Positions 1 to 7,552 of a DNA stretch of 64,000 nucleotides are shown one piece after another; position 1 is the first letter of the stretch; each line of letters starts with the position of its first letter. The stretch comes from AC-56 sp963798705. Its GTDB lineage: Bacteria > Actinomycetota > Thermoleophilia > Solirubrobacterales > 70-9. Position numbers and translations under genes: made by a program. The stretch lies in contig CAWCTW010000005.1 in NCBI GenBank assembly GCA_963798705.1, forward strand, positions 1,984,001 through 2,048,000, in the 5' to 3' direction. Under the pieces are notes generated by a model, which saw only the letters and a program-made list of their open reading frames with translations, searched no databases and was not told the origin of the DNA.

Positions 1-617
1 ACGTTGCGTCCGTCTCGGCCCCCGCACGCGCCCTCCTCGCCGGGGAGCGCACGGCGCTCAACCTTCTCTGTCACCTCTCGGGGGTGGCGACGCTCACCGC
101 CCGCTTCGTGGACGCGGTCGCGGGCGCCGGAGCGACGATCCTCGACACGCGAAAGACCACGCCCGGTATGAGGTTCCTGGAGAAGGCGGCCGTGGCGGCG
201 GGCGGTGGCCGCAACCATCGGATGGGGCTCTGGGACGCCTTGCTGATCAAGGAGAACCACGTGGCGCTGGCCGGCGGGCTGTCCGAGGCGGTGCGCCGCG
301 CCCGCGAGGCGCGGCCCGAGAGCCCGATCGAGGTCGAGTGCCGCAACGCCGCCGAGGTTGAGGAGGCGCTTGAAGCCGGGGCCGCGCGCCTGCTGCTCGA
401 CAACATGGACCCGGACGGGCTGCGGGCGGCGGTCGCCGCCCGTGACGGCTCGGCCGAGGGGCGCGAGCGGGTGACCCTGGAGGCCTCCGGGGGCATCACC
501 CTCGGCAATGTCGCCGAGGTCGCGGCGACGGGCGTGGACTTCATCTCGATCGGTGCCCTCACGCACTCGGCCGCCGCGCTGGATCTGAGCATGTTGCTGG
601 AAAACGACGCGGGATAG
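1..617 (+). CDS. nadC: Nicotinate-nucleotide pyrophosphorylase, 3' part (partial)
   Basis: Quinolinate phosphoribosyltransferase makes nicotinate mononucleotide from quinolinate and PRPP in de novo NAD synthesis. The frame is open from base 3, so the 5' end lies outside the window. The first visible residues include LAGERTALNLL, the conserved NadC segment before the catalytic barrel. Further on are TRKTTPGMR, NHRMGLWDALLIKENH, LLDNMDPD and EASGGI, all diagnostic of the family. The stop is at 615-617. nadA lies 1.9 kb downstream on the same strand, with unrelated genes between, so the NAD genes are close but not contiguous; nadB may lie upstream. Confidence 0.95.
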   Translation, partial: VASVSAPARALLAGERTALNLLCHLSGVATLTARFVDAVAGAGATILDTRKTTPGMRFLEKAAVAAGGGRNHRMGLWDALLIKENHVALAGGLSEAVRRAREARPESPIEVECRNAAEVEEALEAGAARLLLDNMDPDGLRAAVAARDGSAEGRERVTLEASGGITLGNVAEVAATGVDFISIGALTHSAAALDLSMLLENDAG

Positions 618-626
618 AGTCGGATC

Positions 627-1145
627 GTGGCCGTGAGCGAGGAGCTGCGACGCAGGCGCGAGGAGATCGTCGTCGAGCACATGGAGTCGGAGAACCGGCA
701 CGAGTTCGACGTCACGCTCGGGACGTTCGAGCATCCGCGCTACGAGCTGATCGGCACCGGCGACGTGTACGACGGGCCAGGGGAGGTGGCGCGCTACTTC
801 GAGGAGACCAGGGCCGCCTTCCCGGACCAGCGCAACGAGCTGATCGCGATGCACCACTCCGACGACGCGGTGATCGTCGAGGCGAATTTGTACGGCACCC
901 ACGACGGGCCCTTCCGCGGCCTGCCGCCGACCGGCCGGAAATTCGAGATGCGCTTCTGCGCGATCTTCGTCTTCGACGACGACCGGCTGGTCTGCGAGCG
1001 GGTGTACTTCGACTCCGGCACGGTCCTGCGCCAGCTTGGAATCGCGCGCGATCCGCTCTCGGTGTCCGGCCGCCTCTCGACGGTCCTCAACCATCCGGTG
1101 ACGGTCGGTCGCGCGGTCGCTGGACAATTGCTGAACCGCCGGTAG
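627..1145 (+). CDS. SnoaL-like / NTF2-fold protein
   Basis: A 172-residue protein starting at GTG 627, nine bases after nadC, so probably co-transcribed. The N-terminal helix (residues 1-25), the segment around GPGEVARYFEETRAAFPD, and the strands ending FCAIFVFDDDRLVCERVYFD match the SnoaL-like ester-cyclase/NTF2 fold (about 130 residues) with a 30-residue tail. Members include polyketide cyclases, isomerases and many small-molecule-binding proteins; the substrate cannot be read from sequence. No signal peptide, so cytosolic. The fold call is firm and the function is open. Confidence 0.8.
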   Translation: MAVSEELRRRREEIVVEHMESENRHEFDVTLGTFEHPRYELIGTGDVYDGPGEVARYFEETRAAFPDQRNELIAMHHSDDAVIVEANLYGTHDGPFRGLPPTGRKFEMRFCAIFVFDDDRLVCERVYFDSGTVLRQLGIARDPLSVSGRLSTVLNHPVTVGRAVAGQLLNRR

Positions 1146-1184
1146 GCTCGCGCCCGCCCGTAAGGAATTTCGAACCGGGTCAGG

Positions 1185-1607
1185 ATGACTCGGCAGGTGA
1201 ATCTCTCGATGCCGAAGGCGGCCGTGCTGGTCGCGTTCGCGATCGCCGGTCTTGCGCCGCTGCTGGCGTCGCACGCCGCGGCGAATTCCGCGGCCGTGAA
1301 GTCGTACTCGGCTGCGGACTCGGCGGCGCAGATCAAGCGGATCAAGCACCACTGGACGCCGCGGCGCATGCGCAACGCGACGCCCATGAGAGAGACACCC
1401 TCACGCCGTGAGGGATCCCGCGCCGCGCGCGCCATCCCGGGCGCCTCGGGCAGCGGCAGGGTGAAGACGGTACAGCCGACGCCCGGCCGCATACGAGGCC
1501 GCCGTCCTCATGCGTCGGACCGATTGACCTCGCCCCGCTACTTGAGGAGCCTGGAGAGCCGTCGGTCCTTCAGCACGCGACCGCCGGTCTGCTCGTCCGG
1601 GCAGTAG
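1185..1607 (+). pseudogene. Truncated N-terminus of a secreted peptidase-like gene
   Basis: From ATG 1185 (or the internal ATG at 1209) the product starts with a convincing signal peptide: a basic start, then AVLVAFAIAGLAPLLASHAAA. A short propeptide-like stretch follows, ending HHWTPRRMRNATPM. That motif resembles the pro-region of actinobacterial secreted trypsin-like serine peptidases. After residue about 68 the reading degenerates into basic low-complexity sequence and runs antisense into the 3' end of the glycosylase gene. No catalytic domain is present. I read it as the surviving 5' end of a peptidase gene; a short secreted peptide is the alternative. Confidence 0.4.
1398..1414. repeat. 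Perfect 7-bp hairpin at the end of the peptidase remnant
   Basis: CCCTCAC and GTGAGGG are separated by three bases. The hairpin sits exactly where the peptidase-like coding sequence loses sense. No T-run follows, so it is not a standard intrinsic terminator; it could be a rho-independent-like stop or a deletion-junction scar. Confidence 0.35.
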
Positions 1608-2404
1608 GTGGTGACGTGCTCGGCGAAGTGGACGGCCGCCAGCGTCGCGCCGCAACGCGGGCACGGCTCGCCCTCCCGGCGGTGGACCTGAAGCGGCATC
1701 GGCAGCCTGTCGGGCACGACCCCGCCGATCACCTCCTCGTAGCGCTCGACCGCGTCGCCCAGAACGTGCAGGGCGGCGTGGAGGCGCTCGACCTCCTCGT
1801 CGTCGAGCTCCGATCCCTGGCGAAACGGGGAGAGGGCGGCCTCCCACAGGATCTCGTCCACCCACGAGCGGCCGATCCCGGCGATCACCCGCTGGTCACG
1901 CAGCATCGGGTGCAGATGACGGGGCTGGCCGATCCGGCGGGCCAGCTCCTCCACCGGCGGCGTCGGCCAGGCCTCGGGACCGAGCGTCGCCACCATCTCG
2001 TCGCTCGCGACGTCGCCGGCGGGCATGAGCTTCGCCCAAGCCCGCTGCTTGGTGCCGAACTCGCGCAGCCGCAGCTCGCGCCCGTCGCCGAGCCGGACGA
2101 GGATCCGCGACGAGCGGTCCCGTAGGGAGGCCCGCTTGTCGAACACCTGTAGCCGCCCCGCCGACATCAGGTGGACGAGCATTTCGAGCCGTTCGTCCGC
2201 ATCGCCGGACGACTCGAACTCGACGACAGGCATCTTCCCGACGCGCCGCACTCCGGCGATTCGGCGTCCCGCGAGGGCGCCCAGCGGGGGGTCGACGGAC
2301 TTGAGCGCCACCATGCCAGGGGCAAGCGCCGACTCGACCTCCGCGCCCTGCATCGCGGCGGCCAGGCGGCGGGCGGTGATCTCAACCTCGGGTAGCTCGG
2401 GCAC
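1538..2404 (-). CDS. mutM: Fpg/Nei-family DNA glycosylase
   Basis: Bifunctional glycosylase/AP lyase removing oxidised bases. The start is the GTG at 2404 because the protein must begin (V)PELPEVE: the proline after the initiator is the catalytic nucleophile and the next glutamate is also catalytic. The beta-elimination lysine is in RVGKMP, and the helix-two-turn-helix is around residues 170-200 (GIGRSWVDEILW). The C-terminal zinc finger has Cys248, Cys251 and Cys268, but the fourth ligand position (271) reads Glu (YCPDEQT). The 288-residue length is normal. It diverges from nadA over about 70 bp. The family is clear; the exact subfamily (Fpg or actinobacterial Nei) is not settled. Confidence 0.9.
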   Translation of the reverse strand: MPELPEVEITARRLAAAMQGAEVESALAPGMVALKSVDPPLGALAGRRIAGVRRVGKMPVVEFESSGDADERLEMLVHLMSAGRLQVFDKRASLRDRSSRILVRLGDGRELRLREFGTKQRAWAKLMPAGDVASDEMVATLGPEAWPTPPVEELARRIGQPRHLHPMLRDQRVIAGIGRSWVDEILWEAALSPFRQGSELDDEEVERLHAALHVLGDAVERYEEVIGGVVPDRLPMPLQVHRREGEPCPRCGATLAAVHFAEHVTTYCPDEQTGGRVLKDRRLSRLLK

Positions 2405-2477
2405 CTCGTAAGCGTAGGCGCGAGCCGGCCGAGCCCCCGGCGGCGCACTACACTTGGGGGTGCATTCGCCTGCGCCC

Positions 2478-3572
2478 ATGGGCCGGACGAACATCAACGA
2501 TCTCGCCGCCGTCGGGTACGGCCGCGAAACGCATACGCAAATGCACCAGCTTCCGACACTTCAGGCGCCTCCGTCCCCAGCGCTCACGCCCGATGACGTC
2601 GCCCGGCTCTCCGAGGAGGTTCGCGCTCTCGCCGCCGAGCGCAACGCGGTGATCCTGGCCCACAACTACCAGGTGCCGGAGATCCAGGACGTCGCCGACC
2701 TCGCCGGAGACTCGCTGCAGCTCTCCCGTGAGGCCGCTGCCACCGAGGCGGACGTCATCGCGTTCTGCGGCGTGCACTTCATGGCGGAGACGGCATCCGT
2801 GCTCTCGCCCGACAAGACGGTCCTGATCCCGGATCCCGACGCCGGCTGCTCGCTGTCGGACTCGATCGACGCGGACCAGCTGCGCGCGTGGAAGGCCGAG
2901 CATCCCGGCGCTTTCGTCGTCATGTACGTCAACACCTCGGCCGAGGTCAAGGCGGAGACCGACTACTGCTGCACGTCGTCCAACGCGGTTCAGGTCGTGG
3001 AGCACATCTGGCGCGAGCACGGCCCCGAGGCCGAGATCCTGTTCGGCCCGGACATGTGGCTCGGCTCGTTCGTCGCCCGCGAGCTCGGCCTCACCGAGGA
3101 TCCCAAGCGCTACTCGCGGTTCCACGTGTGGGACGGCGAGTGCCACGTCCACGCCGGGATTCGCCCCGCCGACATCGCCTCGATGCGGGCGGAGCACCCG
3201 GACGCGGAGTTCCTGATCCACCCGGAGTGCGGGTGCTCGACCCAGGCCATGGAGTACGTCGCCAGCGGCGATCTCGACGCCGAGGGAGTGCAGATGCTCT
3301 CCACCTCCGGGATGCTCCGCCACGTGCATGACCACCCGGACGGGGAGTTCATCGTCGCCACCGAGACGGGGATGCTCTATCCGCTCCAGCAGGCGGCCCC
3401 GGAGGCGCGGCTGATCGAGGCCAACCGGATGGCATTCTGCAGGTACATGAAGATGATCACCCTGCCCAAGCTCCGCGACTCGCTCCGCCAGATGCGGTTT
3501 GAGGTCAAGGTTCCGCCTCACGTCGCGGCTCGCGCTCGCATCCCGATCGAGCGCATGGTGAGCATCTCCTAA
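2478..3572 (+). CDS. nadA: Quinolinate synthase A
   Basis: Condenses iminoaspartate with dihydroxyacetone phosphate to quinolinate using a 4Fe-4S cluster. The three cluster cysteines are visible: Cys97 (FCGVHFMAET), Cys251 (HPECGCST) and Cys321 (AFCRYMKMITL). ILAHNYQVPEIQD, the YVNTSAEVKAE segment and the SNAV segment are also conserved. The start is uncertain: TTG 2454, GTG 2460, ATG 2478 and ATG 2541 are all in frame. I prefer ATG 2478, giving 364 residues. With nadC nearby it supplies the de novo NAD pathway. The oxygen-sensitive cluster places it in the cytosol. Confidence 0.95.
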   Translation: MGRTNINDLAAVGYGRETHTQMHQLPTLQAPPSPALTPDDVARLSEEVRALAAERNAVILAHNYQVPEIQDVADLAGDSLQLSREAAATEADVIAFCGVHFMAETASVLSPDKTVLIPDPDAGCSLSDSIDADQLRAWKAEHPGAFVVMYVNTSAEVKAETDYCCTSSNAVQVVEHIWREHGPEAEILFGPDMWLGSFVARELGLTEDPKRYSRFHVWDGECHVHAGIRPADIASMRAEHPDAEFLIHPECGCSTQAMEYVASGDLDAEGVQMLSTSGMLRHVHDHPDGEFIVATETGMLYPLQQAAPEARLIEANRMAFCRYMKMITLPKLRDSLRQMRFEVKVPPHVAARARIPIERMVSIS

Positions 3573-3645
3573 GGTCACCGGCACTCCCGAGGCGCGCGTT
3601 GAGGGAACCGCCGAATCCGCCGTTCGTCGGTGCTAGCTTGAGCTT

Positions 3646-4536
3646 GTGTTGGGGCTCGCGGTGCGGTGCGTCCTGGGACTCGTACTCGCCGGCTCGGCGG
3701 CGTTGAAGCTGGCCAGCCCCGCCTCGAGCCGAGCCGCTCTCGGCACCTTCGAGATCGAGGGTGAGCGACTGCGATGGGTCGCCTGGGCGCTCCTGATCGC
3801 GGTCGAGCTCGCCCTGGCGGCGGCGGTCATCGCCGGCAGCGACCAGGCGGCATGGCTGGCCGCCGGCTTCCTGACGCTGTTCGCCGCCGTACTGGTCAGC
3901 GCCATCCTGCGCGGGCGGGTCGGCGCCCCGTGCGCGTGCTTCGGATCTCGGTCCACCGTCGGCTGGAGCTCCGTGGCGCGGAACCTCGCCCTGGCGGCCT
4001 GCTTCGCCGCCCTTCCGTTGCTCCCGCAGCGCAGCCCGTCGACGGACGAGTGGCTTGCCACCGGGCTGATCGTCGCGCTGCTCGCGTGCCTGGGGCTCAC
4101 CGTCGCCGTTCTGGCGCTCGCCCGGGAGGTCGGAATGCTCCGCCTTCGCCTGGGGCCCGCGGCGGCGCTGGAGATCCCGGACGAAGGCCCGGAGCTCGGC
4201 GGGCGGATCGAGCTGGTGGACCGCTTCGGCGACCTGCCGGCGCCCGCTGTCGGCTTGGCCGTGTTCACGTCGGAGCGCTGTCGCGTCTGTCGCGGGCTGG
4301 CGCCCGCGATCGCCAGCCTCGCGCACGATCCCGAGCTCGAGGTGCGGGTGTTCGACGAGGTCGCCGAGGCGGCGATCTGGAGCGAGCTCGAGGTTCCCGG
4401 GAGCCCCTTCGCGATCGCGGTGGACCCGGACGGGACCGTGCTCGCGAAGGGAACGTTCAACAACCTCGCGCAGCTCGAGAGCGTCCTCGCTACCGCCGGG
4501 CGCCGCCGGGCCAGGCTCGAGGCGAGGTACAACTGA
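3646..4536 (+). CDS. MauE/DoxX-like membrane protein fused to a thioredoxin-like domain
   Basis: A 296-residue fusion starting at GTG 3646. Residues 1-165 form four to five hydrophobic helices of the MauE/DoxX redox-associated type, with GAPCACFGS giving Cys96 and Cys98. Residues about 185-296 look like a thioredoxin fold with a redox motif CRVC (Cys212/Cys215) followed by GSPFAIAVDPDGTVLAKG. In classical mau clusters MauE (membrane) and MauD (thioredoxin-like) are separate and help fold and disulfide-bond the methylamine dehydrogenase small subunit; here they appear fused. The stop TGA overlaps the ATG of the next gene, implying translational coupling. The redox role is inferred from family and context. 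Confidence 0.75.
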   Translation: MLGLAVRCVLGLVLAGSAALKLASPASSRAALGTFEIEGERLRWVAWALLIAVELALAAAVIAGSDQAAWLAAGFLTLFAAVLVSAILRGRVGAPCACFGSRSTVGWSSVARNLALAACFAALPLLPQRSPSTDEWLATGLIVALLACLGLTVAVLALAREVGMLRLRLGPAAALEIPDEGPELGGRIELVDRFGDLPAPAVGLAVFTSERCRVCRGLAPAIASLAHDPELEVRVFDEVAEAAIWSELEVPGSPFAIAVDPDGTVLAKGTFNNLAQLESVLATAGRRRARLEARYN

Positions 4537-5159
4537 TGCCTCGGATCGGGCGCCGGCGTGCACGGGATGGGGAGCCGGTCGGCGACGGCGACCGCGTGGG
4601 CGCCGCGCTCGACTCGCTCGCCGGGGACACGTCCCGGCGCGGCTTCTTGGCGCGCGTCGGCGCGGGATTGATCGGCGTCACATTCGGGGGTGCGATCGCC
4701 CGGGCCACCAGGGGCGACGCCAGCTCGTATACGAACTTCTGCGGCCACACCTTCACCACCGGGAGCTGCGTCCACCCCTACGGCCTGCCCCGAATCGACT
4801 CGCACGGATACCCGATTCGTCCCAGCGACGGCAGGCGGGTCGACAACATCGGCCGCCTGGTCAACCACAAGGGGCAGCCGGTTCATGACGACGGATCGCT
4901 GGTGCGAGATCCCGACGGCATTCCGGTGCCGCCGGCACCGCGCACCCAGACCTGCCAGGAGACCGCGAAGCAGCACGGGATCCACGCGCACCTTCAGGGA
5001 GCCTGGTACCGCTGCTGCGGAGGGACGGTGCGCAAGCTCTGGGACTGCTGCTCGCACCACCACACCCGCATCAACGGCGACGCCGCCCTGAAGGGGTACT
5101 GCTACGGCGACCGCAAGGTCTTCTGCGTGACCTACTACCAGACGCACGTGCCATGCTGA
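4536..5159 (+). CDS. Tat-exported Cys-rich protein resembling methylamine dehydrogenase light chain (MauA-like)
   Basis: A 207-residue protein whose ATG overlaps the previous stop. A twin-arginine signal (SRRGFL, residues 33-38, then a hydrophobic stretch) indicates folded export. The mature part is Cys-rich, with CGHTFTTGSC near its start and a C-terminal block with Cys160-161, Cys171-172, Cys189, Cys197 and Cys207 (WYRCCGG, LWDCC, GYCYGD, VFCVTYYQTHVPC). The cysteine spacing recalls MauA, the disulfide-laden TTQ-bearing subunit. Trp157 and Trp169 are present. By eye, the position equivalent to the second TTQ tryptophan is Tyr188, so a standard TTQ cofactor is doubtful. The middle repeats short G-x-P/D-G phrases. 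The family assignment is plausible but needs a profile search. Confidence 0.62.
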   Translation: MPRIGRRRARDGEPVGDGDRVGAALDSLAGDTSRRGFLARVGAGLIGVTFGGAIARATRGDASSYTNFCGHTFTTGSCVHPYGLPRIDSHGYPIRPSDGRRVDNIGRLVNHKGQPVHDDGSLVRDPDGIPVPPAPRTQTCQETAKQHGIHAHLQGAWYRCCGGTVRKLWDCCSHHHTRINGDAALKGYCYGDRKVFCVTYYQTHVPC

Positions 5160-5196
5160 GCGCGCCGAGGGCGAAGCGCCCGGGATCGGCGGCGCG

Positions 5197-6633
5197 GTGA
5201 CGGCGCTGGAGGTGAGCCTGGCGGCGGCGGCGCTCGTGATCGGGCTTACGGGTGCGTGGTCCCCATGTGGCTTCTCGATGGTCGAGACGATCGGTCTCGC
5301 AGGCGACCGGGGACGTCGGCCCACCACGGTGGCGGCGTGCGCCGCCTTCGTCCCGGGCGCGGTGGCGGGTGGACTCGTCACCTTTGGCCTGCTCGCGACG
5401 CTCGGCGAGCTGGTGCACGGCGCGGCGGGTCGCACGGCGTATCTCGCCGCGGCGGCCGTGGCCGTCGCCGCCGCGGCCGCCGAGGCGCGCGGGCTCCGCA
5501 TCGCGCCGCAGATTCGCCGTCAGCTGCCGGAGAGCTGGCGATGGACGATGCCGCTGCCGGTCGCGGCGGGCCTGTACGGCATCCTGCTCGGGCTCGGGTT
5601 CACCACCTTCGTCCTCAGCTTCGGCGTCTGGGCGCTGGCGGGAATCAGCCTCGCGCTGGGGGACCCGGAGGCCGGCCTGCTGATCGGCGCGGGCTTCGGC
5701 CTGGGCCGTGCCCTTCCGGTCGTGGTGCTCGCTCCCGCCGTCGAGCGCCGCTTCGCGCAGGCCTGCATCCGCGCGATGGCCGAGCGACCGGAGCTCTACC
5801 GGCTGTTGCGTCTGGGCGACGCGGCGACCCTGGGGCTGGTGGCGGCCGTCCTGGCTACCACCACGGCCTCCGCCGAGCGCGTCGAGGTGCTGAACGGCGC
5901 CGACCCCTCGGCGGTGGGCGGCGCGCTCGCCTTCCAGAAGGGGAACCGGGCGGGAGAGCTGCGCTTCGAGGGCCGGACCAGGTCGCTGCCCGGCCGCGAC
6001 CCGGCGCTGGGAGGCTCCTTGGCCGCCGTGATCTCCGGCCCGCGCATCCGCATCCTCGACCGGTTCAACCTGCAGGTCGTCTCGAGTGTCCCCGCCTCTC
6101 ATCCGCAGGCGGTCGCGATCTCCAACTCCTGGCTCGCCTACCTGAGCCGCCACCGGGGGCGCACCACGTTGAAGGTGAGGTCCATCAAGCGCCTCGGCCA
6201 TCCCGGTGGGGCCCGGGTTGTGGCTTCCGCGTCCGCCCCGGCGGCGATCGGCAGGCCGACCATCGGGAAGGGGCGCGTGGCGTTCACGGTGTCGAAGCGC
6301 CGGACCAACGTGATCCGGCTCGTGGGGCTCAAATCGAGCAAGCGACGCACCCTGGTCCGCTCGCACAGCGACCAGCTGCTCAACCCCTCGCTTCTCGGCA
6401 GGCGGCTCCTGTACGTTCGGATCTCGCGGGGCTCGCAGGGCCCGCTGGCCACCGGGGCGCGCCCCCTGCATCAGACGCTGCTCCTGCGCCGGGTCGCGGG
6501 GCACGGGCGCGGGCACCGGATCTACCGCCGCGCCCCCGGCCGAAGGCTCTGGACGACGTCGCTGGCGCCGAAGCGCGCCTATCTCACGGTGCTCGGGAAG
6601 AACGGGCCGCGCGTCGTATCCGTGCAGCGCTAG
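5197..6633 (+). CDS. CcdA/MauF-like membrane domain fused to a propeller-like repeat domain
   Basis: A 478-residue protein starting at GTG 5197, 37 bases after the MauA-like gene. Residues 1-225 contain six or so transmembrane helices of the DsbD/CcdA type, opening with TGAWSPCGFSM (Cys24), where CcdA proteins carry their redox cysteine; I see no second conserved Cys. Residues 225-478 are soluble and built of short beta-rich repeats (FNLQVVSSVPAS, GRPTIGKGRVAFTVS, LLNPSLLGRRLLYVRIS), suggesting a TolB/WD40-like propeller outside the membrane. The MADH heavy chain MauB is also a propeller and MauF is a CcdA-like membrane protein, so this may combine both roles. Both domain calls are by eye. 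Confidence 0.68.
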   Translation: MTALEVSLAAAALVIGLTGAWSPCGFSMVETIGLAGDRGRRPTTVAACAAFVPGAVAGGLVTFGLLATLGELVHGAAGRTAYLAAAAVAVAAAAAEARGLRIAPQIRRQLPESWRWTMPLPVAAGLYGILLGLGFTTFVLSFGVWALAGISLALGDPEAGLLIGAGFGLGRALPVVVLAPAVERRFAQACIRAMAERPELYRLLRLGDAATLGLVAAVLATTTASAERVEVLNGADPSAVGGALAFQKGNRAGELRFEGRTRSLPGRDPALGGSLAAVISGPRIRILDRFNLQVVSSVPASHPQAVAISNSWLAYLSRHRGRTTLKVRSIKRLGHPGGARVVASASAPAAIGRPTIGKGRVAFTVSKRRTNVIRLVGLKSSKRRTLVRSHSDQLLNPSLLGRRLLYVRISRGSQGPLATGARPLHQTLLLRRVAGHGRGHRIYRRAPGRRLWTTSLAPKRAYLTVLGKNGPRVVSVQR

Positions 6634-6733
6634 TGACCGGAGTCGGAAATGCGGCTTCATCTTCCCGAGTGGCTGGGGTGGCGCCAGGCGCGGCCAGACG
6701 CCGGGAGGGTGCGCCCGAACTGACGACTCGGGA

Positions 6734-7423
6734 CTAGCCACCCGGCGGGGCCAGAACCGAGGGCGGGATGTCGCCCACGCCGATCGCTCGGTAAAGGGCC
6801 GAGCTCGGCTTGGCGATCAGCCAGCGGCTCCCGTGCCGCTCGAGATAGATCACGTCGTCCTCCACCGATGGCTCACGGTCGCCGGCGAACCGGGTCACCA
6901 CCGTCGCTACGACGCGCGCGTGGGCGCCGTCGATCCTGACGGAGCGGACTCGGGCCAGCCGCGAATGCTCGTAGACGGGGAAGCCCCGCGGATCGCGATA
7001 TCCGATCGAGGCCCCGACGGACGACCCGCAATCACCCCGAGCGCGCGGGAAGCTCACCGCATCGAGGGCCCCGGGAGCGAAGGACCCGCAGACGCGCTCG
7101 CCATCGCGCGAGTCGAGCGCGGCGACGTACCCGCGGGCGGCGGCGGCGGCGCGCCGCTGGAGCGCATCCAGGCGCGCACGTCGAGCCTGGGCGACGGCCT
7201 CCCGCACGGCTGCCCGGTTGGACTGGTGGCGGGCCGGCCGCCGCCGGTGGCGGTCGGCGGGGGCACCCGCGCCCGCGTCGCCGCCGTCATGCCCGCGGCC
7301 CGCACGGGTCGTGGTGGCGGCCGTGGTGGACGGCGAGACCCCGTCGCCGCCGCCACAGGAGCTCGCGGCGACCGCCAGCGCGGTGACGAGGGCGAGCGCC
7401 GTGGCCGAGGTCGCGCTTGGCAC
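6734..7423 (-). CDS. Secreted lipoprotein, NTF2-like fold possible
   Basis: A 229-residue product starting at GTG 7423. The first 25 residues form a lipoprotein signal peptide ending in the lipobox AASSC, so the mature protein should be lipid-anchored outside the cytoplasmic membrane. A low-complexity Ser/Thr/Gly/Arg linker follows (to about residue 85). Then comes a globular domain with ARGYVAALDSRDGERVCGSFAPGA, a valine-rich strand VRSVRIDGAHARVVATVVTRF and VEDDVIYLERHGSRWLIAKPS, as in actinobacterial lipoproteins with an SnoaL/Mce-associated-like fold. Two cysteines (in RVCGS and RGDCGS) could form a disulfide. Function unknown. It is transcribed divergently from the transketolase genes. 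Confidence 0.7.
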   Translation of the reverse strand: MPSATSATALALVTALAVAASSCGGGDGVSPSTTAATTTRAGRGHDGGDAGAGAPADRHRRRPARHQSNRAAVREAVAQARRARLDALQRRAAAAARGYVAALDSRDGERVCGSFAPGALDAVSFPRARGDCGSSVGASIGYRDPRGFPVYEHSRLARVRSVRIDGAHARVVATVVTRFAGDREPSVEDDVIYLERHGSRWLIAKPSSALYRAIGVGDIPPSVLAPPGG

Positions 7424-7552
7424 CCATCCGTTATAGCGCCGCTCGCCGATGTCGCAAAATGCCGCTCGTTGCGCCGATCCGGGCGAGCGGTTCCGTCCAT
7501 GGGCGCCCCTACGCTGGGCCCGCTCGTGTCGACTAGCGCTAACCTCGCGGCC

